Source of the DNA: Corynebacterium maris DSM 45190
GTDB lineage: Bacteria > Actinomycetota > Actinomycetes > Mycobacteriales > Mycobacteriaceae
NCBI RefSeq assembly: GCF_000442645.1
Contig: NC_021915.1
Location: 2,480,001-2,544,000, forward strand
DNA: 64,000 nucleotides
Direction: 5' to 3'
A program made the translations under genes and the position numbers. Below the pieces are notes generated by a model, which was given only the letters and a program-made list of their open reading frames with translations, was not told the DNA's origin and searched no databases. Of this stretch, positions 24,163-33,524 are shown in pieces (position 1 is the first letter of the stretch; the number at the start of each line of letters is the position of its first letter).

Positions 24163-26578
24163 GCAGGACACCGACCGCAGCATCCGTCCTCTGCCGGAGC
24201 AGCAGGGGGCCGACCAGGAGGCGGAGGGCGACGGCGCGTCGACTCCGGTGACCGGGCTGTCCGAGCCCGTCGACACGCACGGCACCCAGGCCGTCGCCTT
24301 CGACCCGTTCGCCGACGACGATGACTACGAGCAGGACACGGACGACGCCGAAGAGGACATCGCGGAGTTGCTCAAAGACCTCGACGAGCTGCGCGACACC
24401 CGGGACGAGCAACGCCTGAACACGGCCGAGCGTTCGCACCGCGAGGCGATCAGCACGTTTCGCTCCCGCCGCGGCGCGCGCCGCACCGCCCGGCCGGTGG
24501 CGGACGGCATGGTCAGCCTCCCTTTCGTCCCGCCCACCAGGCCGGAGGACGCGCTGCGGGACCCGGCCGACGCGGTGGCCAAGGGGGTGCCCGCGCCGCA
24601 GCTGGAGACCGGGGCGCTGGTGGCCGGGCAGTACGAGATCCTGGGGGTGCTCGCCCACGGCGGGTTGGGCTGGGTGTACCTGGCCAACGACAAGTTCGTC
24701 TCGGATCGGCTGGTGGTGCTCAAAGGCCTGCAGTCGAAGAAGAACCAGCAGGAGGCGGCCACGGTCGTGGCCGAGCGGGAGTTTCTGGCGGACATCACGC
24801 ACCCGGGCATCGTGAAGATCTACAACTTCATCGACGATCCCCGCGTGCCGGGCGGATTCATCGTCATGGAGTACGTGGGCGGGCCGACGCTGCGGAAGCG
24901 CCGCGACGCCCAGCCGGACGGGTTGTTTCCCATCGACACGGCCATCGCCTACCTGCTGGAGGTGTTGCCGGCGCTGGAGTATCTGCACACCCGCGGGGTC
25001 GTCTACAACGACTTGAAGCCGGACAACGTCATCGTCACGGAGGATCAGGTCAAGCTGATCGACCTGGGGGCGGTGTCCGGCATCGGCGCCTTCGGCTACA
25101 TCTACGGCACGAAGGGGATCCAGGCTCCGGAAGTGGCGTCCCAGGGGCCGAGCATCGCCAGCGACATTTATACGATCGGCCGCACGTTGGCCGTGATGAC
25201 GGTGCACATACCGAAGAAGGACGGCGTCTTCGTCGACGGGTTGCCCTCGCCGAGCGAGGAGCCGATTTTCCGTCGTTTCCTGTCGTTCTACCGGTTGCTG
25301 ATGCGTGCCACGGATCCGAACCCGGAGCACCGATTTACCTCGATCGCAGAGTTGGAGACGCAACTGTACGGGGTGTTGCGGGAGGTCATCGCGTTGCGCG
25401 ACGGGATTCAGCACCCGGCGCAGCATTCGTTGTTTTCTCCGCAGCGTACGACTTTCGGCACGAAACACCTGGTGTTTCGCACGGATCAGCTCATCGACGG
25501 CATCGACCGCACGGTCAAGATCACTTCAGAGGAGATCGTGGCGGCGTTGCCGGCGCCGCTGATCGACCGGGCGGACGTGGGGGCGGCGATGTTGTCGGGC
25601 TCGTCGTACACGGAGCCGCTGGAAACGCTGGAGACGCTGCGGCAAGCGATGCAGACCGCTGAGTACGAGCACTCCGCCGAGATCCCCTTCGGGGTGGTGC
25701 GCACGATGCTCGATCTGGGGTTCACCGAGCAGGCCCGCAGCTGGTTGGCCACGCTCAGGGACCGACTGGGGAAAACGTGGCGGTTCCAGTGGTACTCGGG
25801 GGTGACGGCGCTGCTTCTCGACGACTTCGTCACCGCCCAGCAGCATTTCGCCGCGGTGCTGGACATCCTGCCCGGGGAGGCCGCCCCGAAGCTGGGGTTG
25901 GCGGCCGTGGATGATCTGATGCTGCAGGAGAAAGGCCTGGATCATACGCCGTTGCTGAATCCGGCGGCGGCGGCCGCCGCCTCCCAGCTGGAGGGTGATT
26001 TGGGGGAGGTCGAGGATCCGCTCTTCGAGCGGCTGTCCGAAAATTGGTCGCATCTGACGGAGGATCCGGAAATCCTGCGTTTTCACGCGATTCGTCTGTA
26101 CGGCATGATCTGGGCGACGAACCCGACGACGATGTCGTCCGCGTTCGGGTTGTCCCGGCAGCTGATGGCGGAGGAGCTCATCGAGATGTCCGTCCGCGCC
26201 CTGGACCGGGTGCCGGTGTCCTCGCGGCATCAGCGAATGGCGAAGTTGACGACGATTCTGCAGTTGGTCAGCGGCGAGCTCACGGAGTCGCGGATCCGGC
26301 GGGCGTCCCGGAGACTGGAGGAGATCCCCGCCAACGAGCCGCGGTTTCTGCAGATCAAGATCGCGGTGATGTCGGCGGGCTTAAATTTCCTGCGCGACGC
26401 CGGCCTGGAGCAGGCGTCGGCGGCGAACGCCTTGTTCGAGTACCCCTTCACCCAGCGGGGGCTGCGGCACGGGTTGTCGGACACGCTGCAGGATTTGGCG
26501 CGGATGTCCCCCTATTCGCAGCACCGTTACGCGCTGGTGGACATGGCCAACAAGGTGCGGCCGGTGACCTGGTTCTGA
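24155..26578 (+). CDS. pknG: Serine/threonine protein kinase PknG
   Basis: An 807-residue soluble kinase. An acidic, disordered N-terminus (about 1-150) without the Cys-x-x-Cys pairs of a rubredoxin domain is followed by the kinase domain. That domain shows GxG-like HGGLGWVY, Lys190 in VVLKG, the catalytic loop YNDLKPDN (Asp286) and IDLGAVS in place of DFG. Both YND and DLG are PknG-typical. A long helical TPR-type region runs to the end. PknG phosphorylates OdhI/GarA and so relieves inhibition of 2-oxoglutarate dehydrogenase. Absence of the rubredoxin part agrees with what is known for corynebacterial PknG. The gene converges with ackA, 26 nt away. Confidence 0.95.
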   Translation: MSEQDTDRSIRPLPEQQGADQEAEGDGASTPVTGLSEPVDTHGTQAVAFDPFADDDDYEQDTDDAEEDIAELLKDLDELRDTRDEQRLNTAERSHREAISTFRSRRGARRTARPVADGMVSLPFVPPTRPEDALRDPADAVAKGVPAPQLETGALVAGQYEILGVLAHGGLGWVYLANDKFVSDRLVVLKGLQSKKNQQEAATVVAEREFLADITHPGIVKIYNFIDDPRVPGGFIVMEYVGGPTLRKRRDAQPDGLFPIDTAIAYLLEVLPALEYLHTRGVVYNDLKPDNVIVTEDQVKLIDLGAVSGIGAFGYIYGTKGIQAPEVASQGPSIASDIYTIGRTLAVMTVHIPKKDGVFVDGLPSPSEEPIFRRFLSFYRLLMRATDPNPEHRFTSIAELETQLYGVLREVIALRDGIQHPAQHSLFSPQRTTFGTKHLVFRTDQLIDGIDRTVKITSEEIVAALPAPLIDRADVGAAMLSGSSYTEPLETLETLRQAMQTAEYEHSAEIPFGVVRTMLDLGFTEQARSWLATLRDRLGKTWRFQWYSGVTALLLDDFVTAQQHFAAVLDILPGEAAPKLGLAAVDDLMLQEKGLDHTPLLNPAAAAAASQLEGDLGEVEDPLFERLSENWSHLTEDPEILRFHAIRLYGMIWATNPTTMSSAFGLSRQLMAEELIEMSVRALDRVPVSSRHQRMAKLTTILQLVSGELTESRIRRASRRLEEIPANEPRFLQIKIAVMSAGLNFLRDAGLEQASAANALFEYPFTQRGLRHGLSDTLQDLARMSPYSQHRYALVDMANKVRPVTWF

Positions 26579-26604
26579 TCCCGGCCGCTGCGGCGCCCCC
26601 TCGT

Positions 26605-27810
26605 CTACCGGTGGTCGGCGACCAACGCGACGGACTTCTGGGCGATGGCCAGCTCTTCGTTCGTGGGGATGACGAAGACTTTGATCTGGGAGTCGTCGGC
26701 GGAGATTTCCCGCGGACCGTCGTTGGGCAGCGCATTGCGTTCCGGGTCGATCTTGACGCCGTACATTTCCAGGTTGGCCAAGGCGTCGGCACGCACGAAG
26801 CGGTCGTTCTCCCCGACGCCGGCGGTGAACGTGATGGCGTCGACGCGGCCGACGGAGATCATGTACGAGCCGAGGAAACGGCGGAGCTGGTGGATGTAGA
26901 TGTTGTACGCCAGCCAGGCGTCCTGGTCCTCCTCCTGGATCATGGCGCGTAGCTCGCGGAAGTCGTTGACGCCGGCGAGGCCCTTGACGCCGGATTTCTT
27001 GTTCAGCAACTGGTCGATCTCGTCGATGCTCATCCCGGCGTGGCGGTAGAGGTGGAAGATGACGCCGGGGTCGATGTCGCCGGTGCGGGTGCCCATCACC
27101 AGGCCTGCGAGCGGGGTCATCCCCATCGAGGTGTCGACCGGTTCACCGCCGCGGATGGCCGCGGCGGAGGCGCCGTTGCCCAGGTGCAGGGTGATTTGGT
27201 TGACGGCCGCGTCGGGCAGGTCGAGCATGGCGGCGGCCTGTGCGGAGACGAATTCGTGGCTGGTGCCGTGGAAGCCGTACCGGCGGACCTGGTGGTCGCC
27301 GGCGACGTCTTTGTTGATGGCGTAGATGGCGGCGGCCGGCGGCAGGTGGGCGAAGAAGCCGGTGTCGAAGACGGCCACGTGCGGGATGTCCGGCAGCAGT
27401 TCGCGGGCGACCTCGATGCCGTCGATGTTGGCGGGGTTATGCAGCGGGGCCAGGGGGATCTGGTCGCGGATCATGTCGACGACTTGGTCGTTGATCACCT
27501 CCGGCTGCGAGAAGACCAGGCCGCCGTGCACCACGCGGTGGCCGACGGCCACGAGGTGGAGGTCGCTCGGCCCGCATCCGAGCGCCTCCAGCCTTTTAAT
27601 CGCCGTGTGCAGACCCGCGGTGTGATCCGCGATGGGGCGTTGCTCGGAATGCTTTTCCCCCTGGTAATGGACGGTCAGCCGGCCGTTGGGCTCGCCGATC
27701 TGCTCGACGACGCCGGAGACCAGGGGCGCTTCCGAGGCGTCCGCCGCGGGATCGACGATCTGGAACTTGATCGAAGAGGAGCCGGAATTGATGACGAAGG
27801 CGTAGCTCAT
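26605..27810 (-). CDS. ackA: Acetate kinase
   Basis: A 401-residue acetate kinase that interconverts acetate + ATP and acetyl phosphate. The N-terminal INSGSSSIKF phosphate motif, HRVVHGG, FHGTSHEFV and LHLGNGASAAAI are all present at expected spacing. The ATG at 27810 directly abuts the pta stop codon, so pta-ackA is an operon with pta first, the usual corynebacterial order. In C. glutamicum the operon responds to acetate through RamA and RamB and to cAMP through GlxR; I did not find convincing copies of those operators. Confidence 0.96.
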   Translation of the reverse strand: MSYAFVINSGSSSIKFQIVDPAADASEAPLVSGVVEQIGEPNGRLTVHYQGEKHSEQRPIADHTAGLHTAIKRLEALGCGPSDLHLVAVGHRVVHGGLVFSQPEVINDQVVDMIRDQIPLAPLHNPANIDGIEVARELLPDIPHVAVFDTGFFAHLPPAAAIYAINKDVAGDHQVRRYGFHGTSHEFVSAQAAAMLDLPDAAVNQITLHLGNGASAAAIRGGEPVDTSMGMTPLAGLVMGTRTGDIDPGVIFHLYRHAGMSIDEIDQLLNKKSGVKGLAGVNDFRELRAMIQEEDQDAWLAYNIYIHQLRRFLGSYMISVGRVDAITFTAGVGENDRFVRADALANLEMYGVKIDPERNALPNDGPREISADDSQIKVFVIPTNEELAIAQKSVALVADHR

Positions 27811-29175
27811 TTACTTCCCTTCCCCGGCCTGGACCGCGGTGACGGCGACGGTGTTGACGATGTCCGGGACGGTGGCGCCGCGGGACAAGTCGTTGACTGG
27901 TTTCTTCAAACCCTGCAGGATGGGCCCGACTGCGAGTGCATCGGCGGTGCGTTGGACGGCCTTGTAGCCGATGTTGCCGGATTCGAGGTCCGGGAAGACG
28001 AAGACGGTCGCGCGGCCGGCGACGTCGGAGTCCGGCATCTTCTTGGCCGCCACCCCGGGGTCCACGGCGGCGTCGAACTGCAGCGGGCCGTCGACGAGCA
28101 GGCCCGGGTTGAGTTCACGGGCCTTTTCCACGGCGGTAGTCGTGCGGTCGACCTCCGGGCCGGAGGCGGAGGTGCCGGAGGAGTAGGACAGCATGGCCAC
28201 GCGCGGGTCAATGTCGAACTGCGAGGCGGTCCGCGCGGAGACGACGGCGATTTCGCCCAGCTGTTCGGCGGTGGGGTTGATGTTGACGGCGCAGTCGCCG
28301 AACGCCCAGTGGTGGCCTTCGAAGACCATGAGGAAGATCGAGGAGACGACGGAGGCCTCCGGGGTCGTCTTGATGATCTGCAGGGCCGGCTTGATGGTGT
28401 GGGCGGTGGTGTTGACCGCGCCGGAGACCATGCCGTCGGCGATTCCTTCGTGGACCATCATCGTGGCGAAGTAGGAGACGTCCTTCATCGTCTCCCGGGC
28501 CTGGTCCAGGGTCACGCCTTTCTTCTTGCGGAGCTCGACGAAAGTGCGGGCGAAGCGCTCCGCCAGGTCGCTGGTGTGGTGGTTGAGGATGTCCGCCTTG
28601 GACAGGTCCAAGCCGAGTTCCTCTGCCCGCACGTTGACCTGGTCCGGGTTGCCCAGGATGGTCAACCGCGCGATGTCGTCGGCCAGCAGCCGGTGGGCCG
28701 CCCGCAGGATACGGCTGTCCTCTCCTTCGGGCAGGACGATGTGCGCGCCGATCCGTTTCGCCTTGTTCAGCAGGCGGTGCTCGAACACCGCCTGACTCAT
28801 CACCTGCGGGGCCTCGACCTCGAGCGCCGGGCCGACCGCCCAGGCCAGGCGATGTCCGTCGCAGGCTTCCGCCACCACCGCGCCGAGGTCCGTGGCCTGG
28901 CGGATCGCGCGCTCGACGTGCGGGCCGCTCCGGTCGTAGGCGATCAGCAACGGGACGCCGATCGCCGCGGCGGCACGGGCGTCGAAGTCGAGGTTGCCGG
29001 TGCCCACGTAAAAGATGTCGGAGCGGTCTGCGGCACTGTCGATGACGGCGGCCAGGCCCGCCAGTTCACCCAGGTCGACGCGGAGGAGATGGTTTCCGGA
29101 GGCCAGGCCGTCCAGGTCAATGCCATCGAAGCTGCGCCCCTCGACGGTGAGGAGGACGGATCGGTTGTCGGACAT
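27811..29175 (-). CDS. pta: Phosphate acetyltransferase
   Basis: A 454-residue enzyme converting acetyl-CoA + phosphate into acetyl phosphate. An N-terminal part of about 125 residues is the small regulatory/DRTGG-like region. The catalytic PTA_PTB domain begins near residue 128 (VFEHRLLNKAKRIGAHIVLP), with YSSGTSASGPEVD and GRATVFVFPDLESGNIGYK further on. ATG 29175 has AGAAAGG about 8 nt upstream. A TAAGCT box (29264-29269, minus strand) would give a leader of about 80 nt. pta and ackA are adjacent without a gap. Confidence 0.95.
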   Translation of the reverse strand: MSDNRSVLLTVEGRSFDGIDLDGLASGNHLLRVDLGELAGLAAVIDSAADRSDIFYVGTGNLDFDARAAAAIGVPLLIAYDRSGPHVERAIRQATDLGAVVAEACDGHRLAWAVGPALEVEAPQVMSQAVFEHRLLNKAKRIGAHIVLPEGEDSRILRAAHRLLADDIARLTILGNPDQVNVRAEELGLDLSKADILNHHTSDLAERFARTFVELRKKKGVTLDQARETMKDVSYFATMMVHEGIADGMVSGAVNTTAHTIKPALQIIKTTPEASVVSSIFLMVFEGHHWAFGDCAVNINPTAEQLGEIAVVSARTASQFDIDPRVAMLSYSSGTSASGPEVDRTTTAVEKARELNPGLLVDGPLQFDAAVDPGVAAKKMPDSDVAGRATVFVFPDLESGNIGYKAVQRTADALAVGPILQGLKKPVNDLSRGATVPDIVNTVAVTAVQAGEGK

Positions 29176-29470
29176 AGGCCACGCCTTTCTATCGCCACCG
29201 GCCGTAGGATCGTAGGTGGTCTCCCTACCCGGCTTCGGCTCAATCTGTGTGATTTCCTCGACTAGCTTAACTGAAAGCGGGGGAGATCACAGCGGATTTT
29301 ACTGAATTGCGCCACAATCAAGCACACCTTCGGGACGTTATTACCCATAGGCTCGGTCATTGCATAAATTTGAGGGTGACGATTGTGTCCCCCCAGTCCA
29401 TAAGTAGACTGAGTGGTTAGTGCATTAATAGACCACTCTGTACGTACATTTGTGAAGGAATGTGAACTCC
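29176..29470. promoter_or_regulatory. Divergent pta/fprA control region
   Basis: A 295-bp AT-richer intergenic region between divergent genes. For fprA, TTGTGT (29383-29388), a 16-nt spacer and TAGACT (29405-29410) form a plausible SigA promoter with a leader of about 55 nt. For pta, TAAGCT lies at 29269-29264. Runs of G (about 29279-29284) and C (about 29390-29394) could serve RamA-type regulators, whose sites are short G/C runs, but this is too little information to call sites. Confidence 0.45.
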
Positions 29471-30838
29471 ATGGCTTCCCCCCTCCGCATCGCCGTCGTC
29501 GGCGCCGGCCCCGCCGGCATCTACGCCTCGGACCTGCTGGTCAAGTCCGGCGTCGACGTCCGCGTCGACCTCATCGAGAAGATGCCGGCCCCCTTCGGCC
29601 TGATCCGCTACGGCGTCGCCCCGGACCACCCCCGCATCAAGGGCATCGTGAAGTCGCTTCACCGCGTCCTCGAGCAGGAGGAGATCCGCTTCCTGGGCAA
29701 CATCGAGGTGGGCAAGGACATCACCGTCGAGGACATGCGCGAGTACTACGACGCCATCGTCTTCTCCACCGGCGCCACCGACGACCGCGACTTCCAGATC
29801 CCGGGCCACGACCTCGACGGCAGCCACGGCGCCGGTGAGTTCGTCGGCTTCTACGACGGCAACCCGAACTTCAGCCGCGACTGGGACTTGGACGCCGAGA
29901 AGGTCGCCGTCATCGGCGTGGGCAACGTCGCCCTCGACATCGCCCGCGTGCTGGCCAAGACCGCCGACGAACTGCGCGTCACCGAAATTCCGGACAACGT
30001 CTACGAAAACCTCTCCCGCAGCCGCATCAAGGAGGTCCACATCTTCGGCCGCCGCGGCCCGGCGCAGGTGAAGTTCACCCCGCAGGAGCTCAAGGAGCTC
30101 GACCACTCCCCCACCATCGAGGTCATCGTGGACCCGGACGACATCGACTACGACGAGGCCTCCGAAAGCGCCCGTCGCGAAGCCAAGGCCGTCGACCAGG
30201 TCTGCCAGATCCTGGAGGGCTACGCCATGCGCGAGCCCAAGGAAGCGCCGCACAAGATCTACATCCACCTCTTCGAGGCCCCGGTGGAGATCCTCGGCGA
30301 AGACGGCAAGGTCGCCGGGCTGAAGACCGAGCGCACCGAGCTCGACGGCGCCGGCAACGTCACCCGCACCGGCGAGGAGACCACCTGGGAGGCCCAGCAG
30401 GTCTACCACGCCATCGGCTACCGCCCCGAGGGCGTCGAGGGCGTGCCGTATGACGAGAATGAGTCGGTGATGCCGAACGACGGCGGCCGCGTGCTCGACG
30501 GCCCCGGCGGCGAGGCCGTCCCGGGCCTGTACGCCACCGGCTGGATCAAGCGCGGCCCGGTCGGCCTGATCGGCAACACCAAGTCCGACGCCAAGGACAC
30601 CACCGCCATGCTGCTGGAAGACCACGAGGCCGGCAAGCTGGAGCCGGCCCCGAAGCGCGAACTCCAGGACATCCTGGACCGTCTCGCCCAGAGCGACGTC
30701 GCGGTGACCACCTGGGAAGGCTGGCACCGTCTCGACGCCGCCGAGCGCGCCGCCGGCGAGGCCGAAGGCCGCGAGCGCAAGAAGATCGTCGAATGGGACG
30801 ACATGGTCAAGCACGCCGGCCCGGAGTACCACATCTAA
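29471..30838 (+). CDS. fprA: Ferredoxin-NADP+ reductase (FprA, adrenodoxin reductase type)
   Basis: A 455-residue flavoenzyme. The FAD motif is GAGPAGIYA at the N-terminus, followed by PFGLIRYGVAPDHP (adrenodoxin reductase type). The NADP motif is GVGNVALDIARV near residue 155, with RRGPAQVKFT just after it and ATGWIKRGPVGLIGNT near residue 360. It transfers electrons between NADPH and ferredoxin, for cytochrome P450 or Fe-S systems. ATG 29471 is preferred over GTG 29462 because AAGGA (29455-29459) lies 11 nt before it and only 2 nt before the GTG. Confidence 0.93.
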   Translation: MASPLRIAVVGAGPAGIYASDLLVKSGVDVRVDLIEKMPAPFGLIRYGVAPDHPRIKGIVKSLHRVLEQEEIRFLGNIEVGKDITVEDMREYYDAIVFSTGATDDRDFQIPGHDLDGSHGAGEFVGFYDGNPNFSRDWDLDAEKVAVIGVGNVALDIARVLAKTADELRVTEIPDNVYENLSRSRIKEVHIFGRRGPAQVKFTPQELKELDHSPTIEVIVDPDDIDYDEASESARREAKAVDQVCQILEGYAMREPKEAPHKIYIHLFEAPVEILGEDGKVAGLKTERTELDGAGNVTRTGEETTWEAQQVYHAIGYRPEGVEGVPYDENESVMPNDGGRVLDGPGGEAVPGLYATGWIKRGPVGLIGNTKSDAKDTTAMLLEDHEAGKLEPAPKRELQDILDRLAQSDVAVTTWEGWHRLDAAERAAGEAEGRERKKIVEWDDMVKHAGPEYHI

Positions 30839-30916
30839 ACACTCCCCCTCGCCCCCGTCTTCGGTGGCGCCCGGCACCGGACGCAACGGACGCGCGGGGC
30901 GGTTAAACTCAGCGGC

Positions 30917-31420
30917 ATGACCACATTCTTTTCGGTGAGTTCCCTGTCCGAGATGGCTGCTCTGGAAGTCCATCGCTTGTACAAGCTGCGCGTGGACGTC
31001 TTCGTCCACGAGCAGGCCACCCCCTACGCCGAAATCGACGACATCGACGCCGAACCGACCACGAAGCACATGCTGGCGTGGCGTCGGGGTGACGGGCCGA
31101 CCCAGCTGGTCGGCACCGCCCGTATCTACCCGGACGTCGTCGACGGCCAGGACGTGACCCAGTTGGGCCGTTTCGTCGTCGCCGACTCCGACCGCGGCAC
31201 CGGGCTCGCCCAGGAGCTGATGTTCCAGACCCAACGTCTGGCGTTCGAGACCTATCCCGGCCGCGACGTGCACCTGTCCGCCCAGTCGGAACTGACGGGC
31301 TACTACGCCAAGTACGGCTTCGAGCCGACGGGCGAGCAATACGACGACTCCGGCGTCCCCCACCAGCCGATGATGCTTTCGGCGGGCGCGCTCTCCGAGA
31401 TCGTCACCGCCCGCCGCTGA
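30917..31420 (+). CDS. ElaA-like GNAT acetyltransferase
   Basis: A 167-residue single-domain GNAT protein. LYKLRVDVFVHEQATPYAEIDD near the N-terminus is the ElaA-type signature, QLGRFVV and DRGTGLAQEL form the acetyl-CoA binding core, and TGYYAKYGFEPTGEQYDDSG is the usual ending with a tyrosine. The substrate is unknown. A TAAACT box (30904-30909) ends 7 nt before the ATG and no Shine-Dalgarno is seen, so the mRNA is probably leaderless. Its stop directly abuts the stop of the convergent YbjN gene. Confidence 0.85.
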   Translation: MTTFFSVSSLSEMAALEVHRLYKLRVDVFVHEQATPYAEIDDIDAEPTTKHMLAWRRGDGPTQLVGTARIYPDVVDGQDVTQLGRFVVADSDRGTGLAQELMFQTQRLAFETYPGRDVHLSAQSELTGYYAKYGFEPTGEQYDDSGVPHQPMMLSAGALSEIVTARR

Positions 31421-31849
31421 TCACCAGTCCGGCGTCACGCCCAGGGTCTGCGCCATCTCCTGCGCCAACTCCTCCGCGGCCGCGATGAACGAACGCAGCT
31501 GCGACTCCAGCTGCGCATCGCTGACGCCGTGCTCGTAGTAGGCGGTCGTCTCGATGAGGACCCGGAAACACCCGTCCTCCACGGAAACCTCCGAGCAGGT
31601 GGCCTTGGGGAACCACCGGGTGCGGTGCCACGTTTCCACGGCTTCGACGGCGGCGTCGCGCAGCTGCGCGTCAAGGTCCAGATCCAGCAGGCCCGTGAGG
31701 ATGAGCTTGTCCTCGGTCGCGGCCGGAACGAAATACCCGGATCGGAAGAACGTGACGGTCCCGCCCGTGGGCGACTCCGTCCAGGGAGCGCCGATGGCGT
31801 CGACGGCGGCGCGCACCCGCGCGTCGTCAAACTCCGGTAGCTGCGTCAT
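31421..31849 (-). CDS. YbjN-domain protein (second of a pair)
   Basis: A 142-residue protein with the YbjN fold pattern: a short N-terminal helix (FDDARVRAAVDAIG), strands with a Phe/Tyr-rich segment (GGTVTFFRSGYFV), a TWHRTRWFPKA turn and a C-terminal helix rich in Glu (FIAAAEELAQEMAQ). Such proteins resemble type III secretion chaperones structurally, but their role in actinobacteria is unknown. It overlaps the preceding YbjN gene by 4 nt (ATGA), so the two are co-translated and may form a heterodimer. Confidence 0.75.
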   Translation of the reverse strand: MTQLPEFDDARVRAAVDAIGAPWTESPTGGTVTFFRSGYFVPAATEDKLILTGLLDLDLDAQLRDAAVEAVETWHRTRWFPKATCSEVSVEDGCFRVLIETTAYYEHGVSDAQLESQLRSFIAAAEELAQEMAQTLGVTPDW

Positions 31850-32283
31850 GCCTCTCCTTCTTCGTCGAGGGCGAGGGCGGCGCCGAACTCGCGAAACGCC
31901 GCCGCGATGATGGCCACGCCCATGTCGATCTGATCCATGAGCTGCTCCTCAGTGACGCCGACGGACCAGTCGGCGCTCATGTGCGCGCTCAGCCGCACCC
32001 CGCCGCCGTCGGTGCGGGCCGGCGCGCACACCGGCCAGTGGGTGTGCGCGTGCCAGTCGTCGATGAACTCCCGCACCCGGTCCAGTCGCCCGGAGCCGAC
32101 GACCCGAGAATCAGTCGCGGTGACGGACACGACGCTGGCGGGCTCCCCGGACAGCAACACCCAATAATCGATGTCGCCGGTGGTGAAGCCGGTGTCGTCG
32201 ACGTCGTTGACGGTGTAGTCCAGTCCGCGTTCCTCCAAGACGGCCCGGATCCGGGCCGCGCTGACTGCGGGAAGAGTATCCAT
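31846..32283 (-). CDS. YbjN-domain protein (first of a pair)
   Basis: A 145-residue YbjN-family protein, a paralogue in layout of the next gene: N-terminal helix (AARIRAVLEERGLDYTVND), a WVLLSGEPASVVSVTAT strand pair, the DWHAHTHWPVCAPA turn and a Glu-rich C-terminal helix. ATG 32283 is chosen because a TAGCCT box (minus strand, about 32292-32297) ends about 8 nt upstream. That box lies inside the 3' end of purT. The gene begins 11 nt after purT on the same strand, so readthrough from purA-purT is also possible. Confidence 0.72.
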   Translation of the reverse strand: MDTLPAVSAARIRAVLEERGLDYTVNDVDDTGFTTGDIDYWVLLSGEPASVVSVTATDSRVVGSGRLDRVREFIDDWHAHTHWPVCAPARTDGGGVRLSAHMSADWSVGVTEEQLMDQIDMGVAIIAAAFREFGAALALDEEGEA

Positions 32284-32294
32284 GTCCGCCAAGG

Positions 32295-33524
32295 CTAGCG
32301 GGTTTCGACGACGAGTTTCGCCGCCGCCTCCGCCGCGCGTTGGCGGGCGGCCTCGACGGTCTCGCCCGTGGAGATCGCCAACCCCATGCGACGCCCCTCG
32401 TAGGTGGTGGGCTTGCCGAAGACGGTGACGTCGGTTTCGCTGACCGCCAGCGCATCGGCGAGCCCGGTGTAGCTGACGGTGCGCGACGCGGCGTCGGCAT
32501 GCAGCACCACGGAGGCGCCCGGGGTGGTGAGCGTGACGTCGATCGGCAGACCCAGGATGGCGCGGGCGTGCAGGTCGAACTGGGAAAAGCGCTGGGACTG
32601 CAGCGTGACGAACCCGGTGTCGTGCGGGCGCGGGGTGACCGAGGAGAAGTACACGTCGTCGCCGGCGACGAACAGCTCGACGCCGAAGACGCCGCGCCCG
32701 CCCAAGGCGTTGGTGATGCGGGCGGCGACGGAGCGGGCGTTGTCCATCGCGCGCTGGCTCATCTGCATCGGCTGCCAACATTCGACCAGATCACCGCTTT
32801 CGTGACGGTGCCCGATCGGTTCACAGAACCAGGTCGCCAACTCACCGGTGGCGGGGTCGATGGAGCGCACCGCGATGATGGTGACCTCGTAGTCGAAGTC
32901 GACGAAGCGCTCGACGGTCACGGGGCCGGGGGCCGGCACGCGCTGGGCGTGCCGCCAGGCGTCGTCGACGTCCTCCGGCCCGCGCACGGTGCTGTGGCCG
33001 CGGCCGGAGGTCGCCGACTCCGGCTTGACCACGCACGGATAACCGAGCTCCTCAAACGCCGCCGCAAATTCCTCGCGGTCGGTGGCGAAGCGGTAGGCGG
33101 TCGTAGGCAGGCCGAGTTCCTGGTGCGCCTTCGTCCGGATCGCCTGGCGCCCGCCGGTCAGCCCGCAGGCGTGCGCGACGGGGATGACTTCGGCGCTGCC
33201 CCGGGCCTCCACCTCGGCCAACGCGTCGGCGGCCACGGCCTCGATCTCGGGCACCACGTAGTCCGGCCGCAGGCGTTGCACCAGGCCGAGGATCTGCTCC
33301 GGGTCGCGCACGTCGGCGACGTGCGCGAACTGGGCCACCTGGTGGGCCGGGGCGTTCGGGTACCGGTCGACGGCATGCACCTCCAGCCCGAGGCGCTGAA
33401 AGGAGATGGTCAGTTCCCGGCCGATCTCCCCGCTGCCGAGCAGCAGCACCTTGGTGGCGTTGCCGCTCATGGGCGTGCCCAGGCGGGAGATCGGCTGCGG
33501 GGCCACGTCGTCCGGTTCCGTCAT
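32295..33524 (-). CDS. purT: Formate-dependent phosphoribosylglycinamide formyltransferase
   Basis: A 409-residue ATP-grasp enzyme that makes formyl-GAR from GAR, formate and ATP in purine synthesis. Visible are the N-terminal LLGSGEIGRELTISFQRLG (phosphoribosyl binding), VVPEIEAVAADALAEVE, the ATP-grasp ESATSGRGHSTV segment, and SSVTPRPHDTGFVTL near residue 280. An N-terminal extension of about 20 residues precedes the domain; an internal ATG at about residue 19 (MSGNATKVLL) is an alternative start. The ATG at 33524 abuts the purA stop, so purA-purT is an operon. Confidence 0.92.
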   Translation of the reverse strand: MTEPDDVAPQPISRLGTPMSGNATKVLLLGSGEIGRELTISFQRLGLEVHAVDRYPNAPAHQVAQFAHVADVRDPEQILGLVQRLRPDYVVPEIEAVAADALAEVEARGSAEVIPVAHACGLTGGRQAIRTKAHQELGLPTTAYRFATDREEFAAAFEELGYPCVVKPESATSGRGHSTVRGPEDVDDAWRHAQRVPAPGPVTVERFVDFDYEVTIIAVRSIDPATGELATWFCEPIGHRHESGDLVECWQPMQMSQRAMDNARSVAARITNALGGRGVFGVELFVAGDDVYFSSVTPRPHDTGFVTLQSQRFSQFDLHARAILGLPIDVTLTTPGASVVLHADAASRTVSYTGLADALAVSETDVTVFGKPTTYEGRRMGLAISTGETVEAARQRAAEAAAKLVVETR

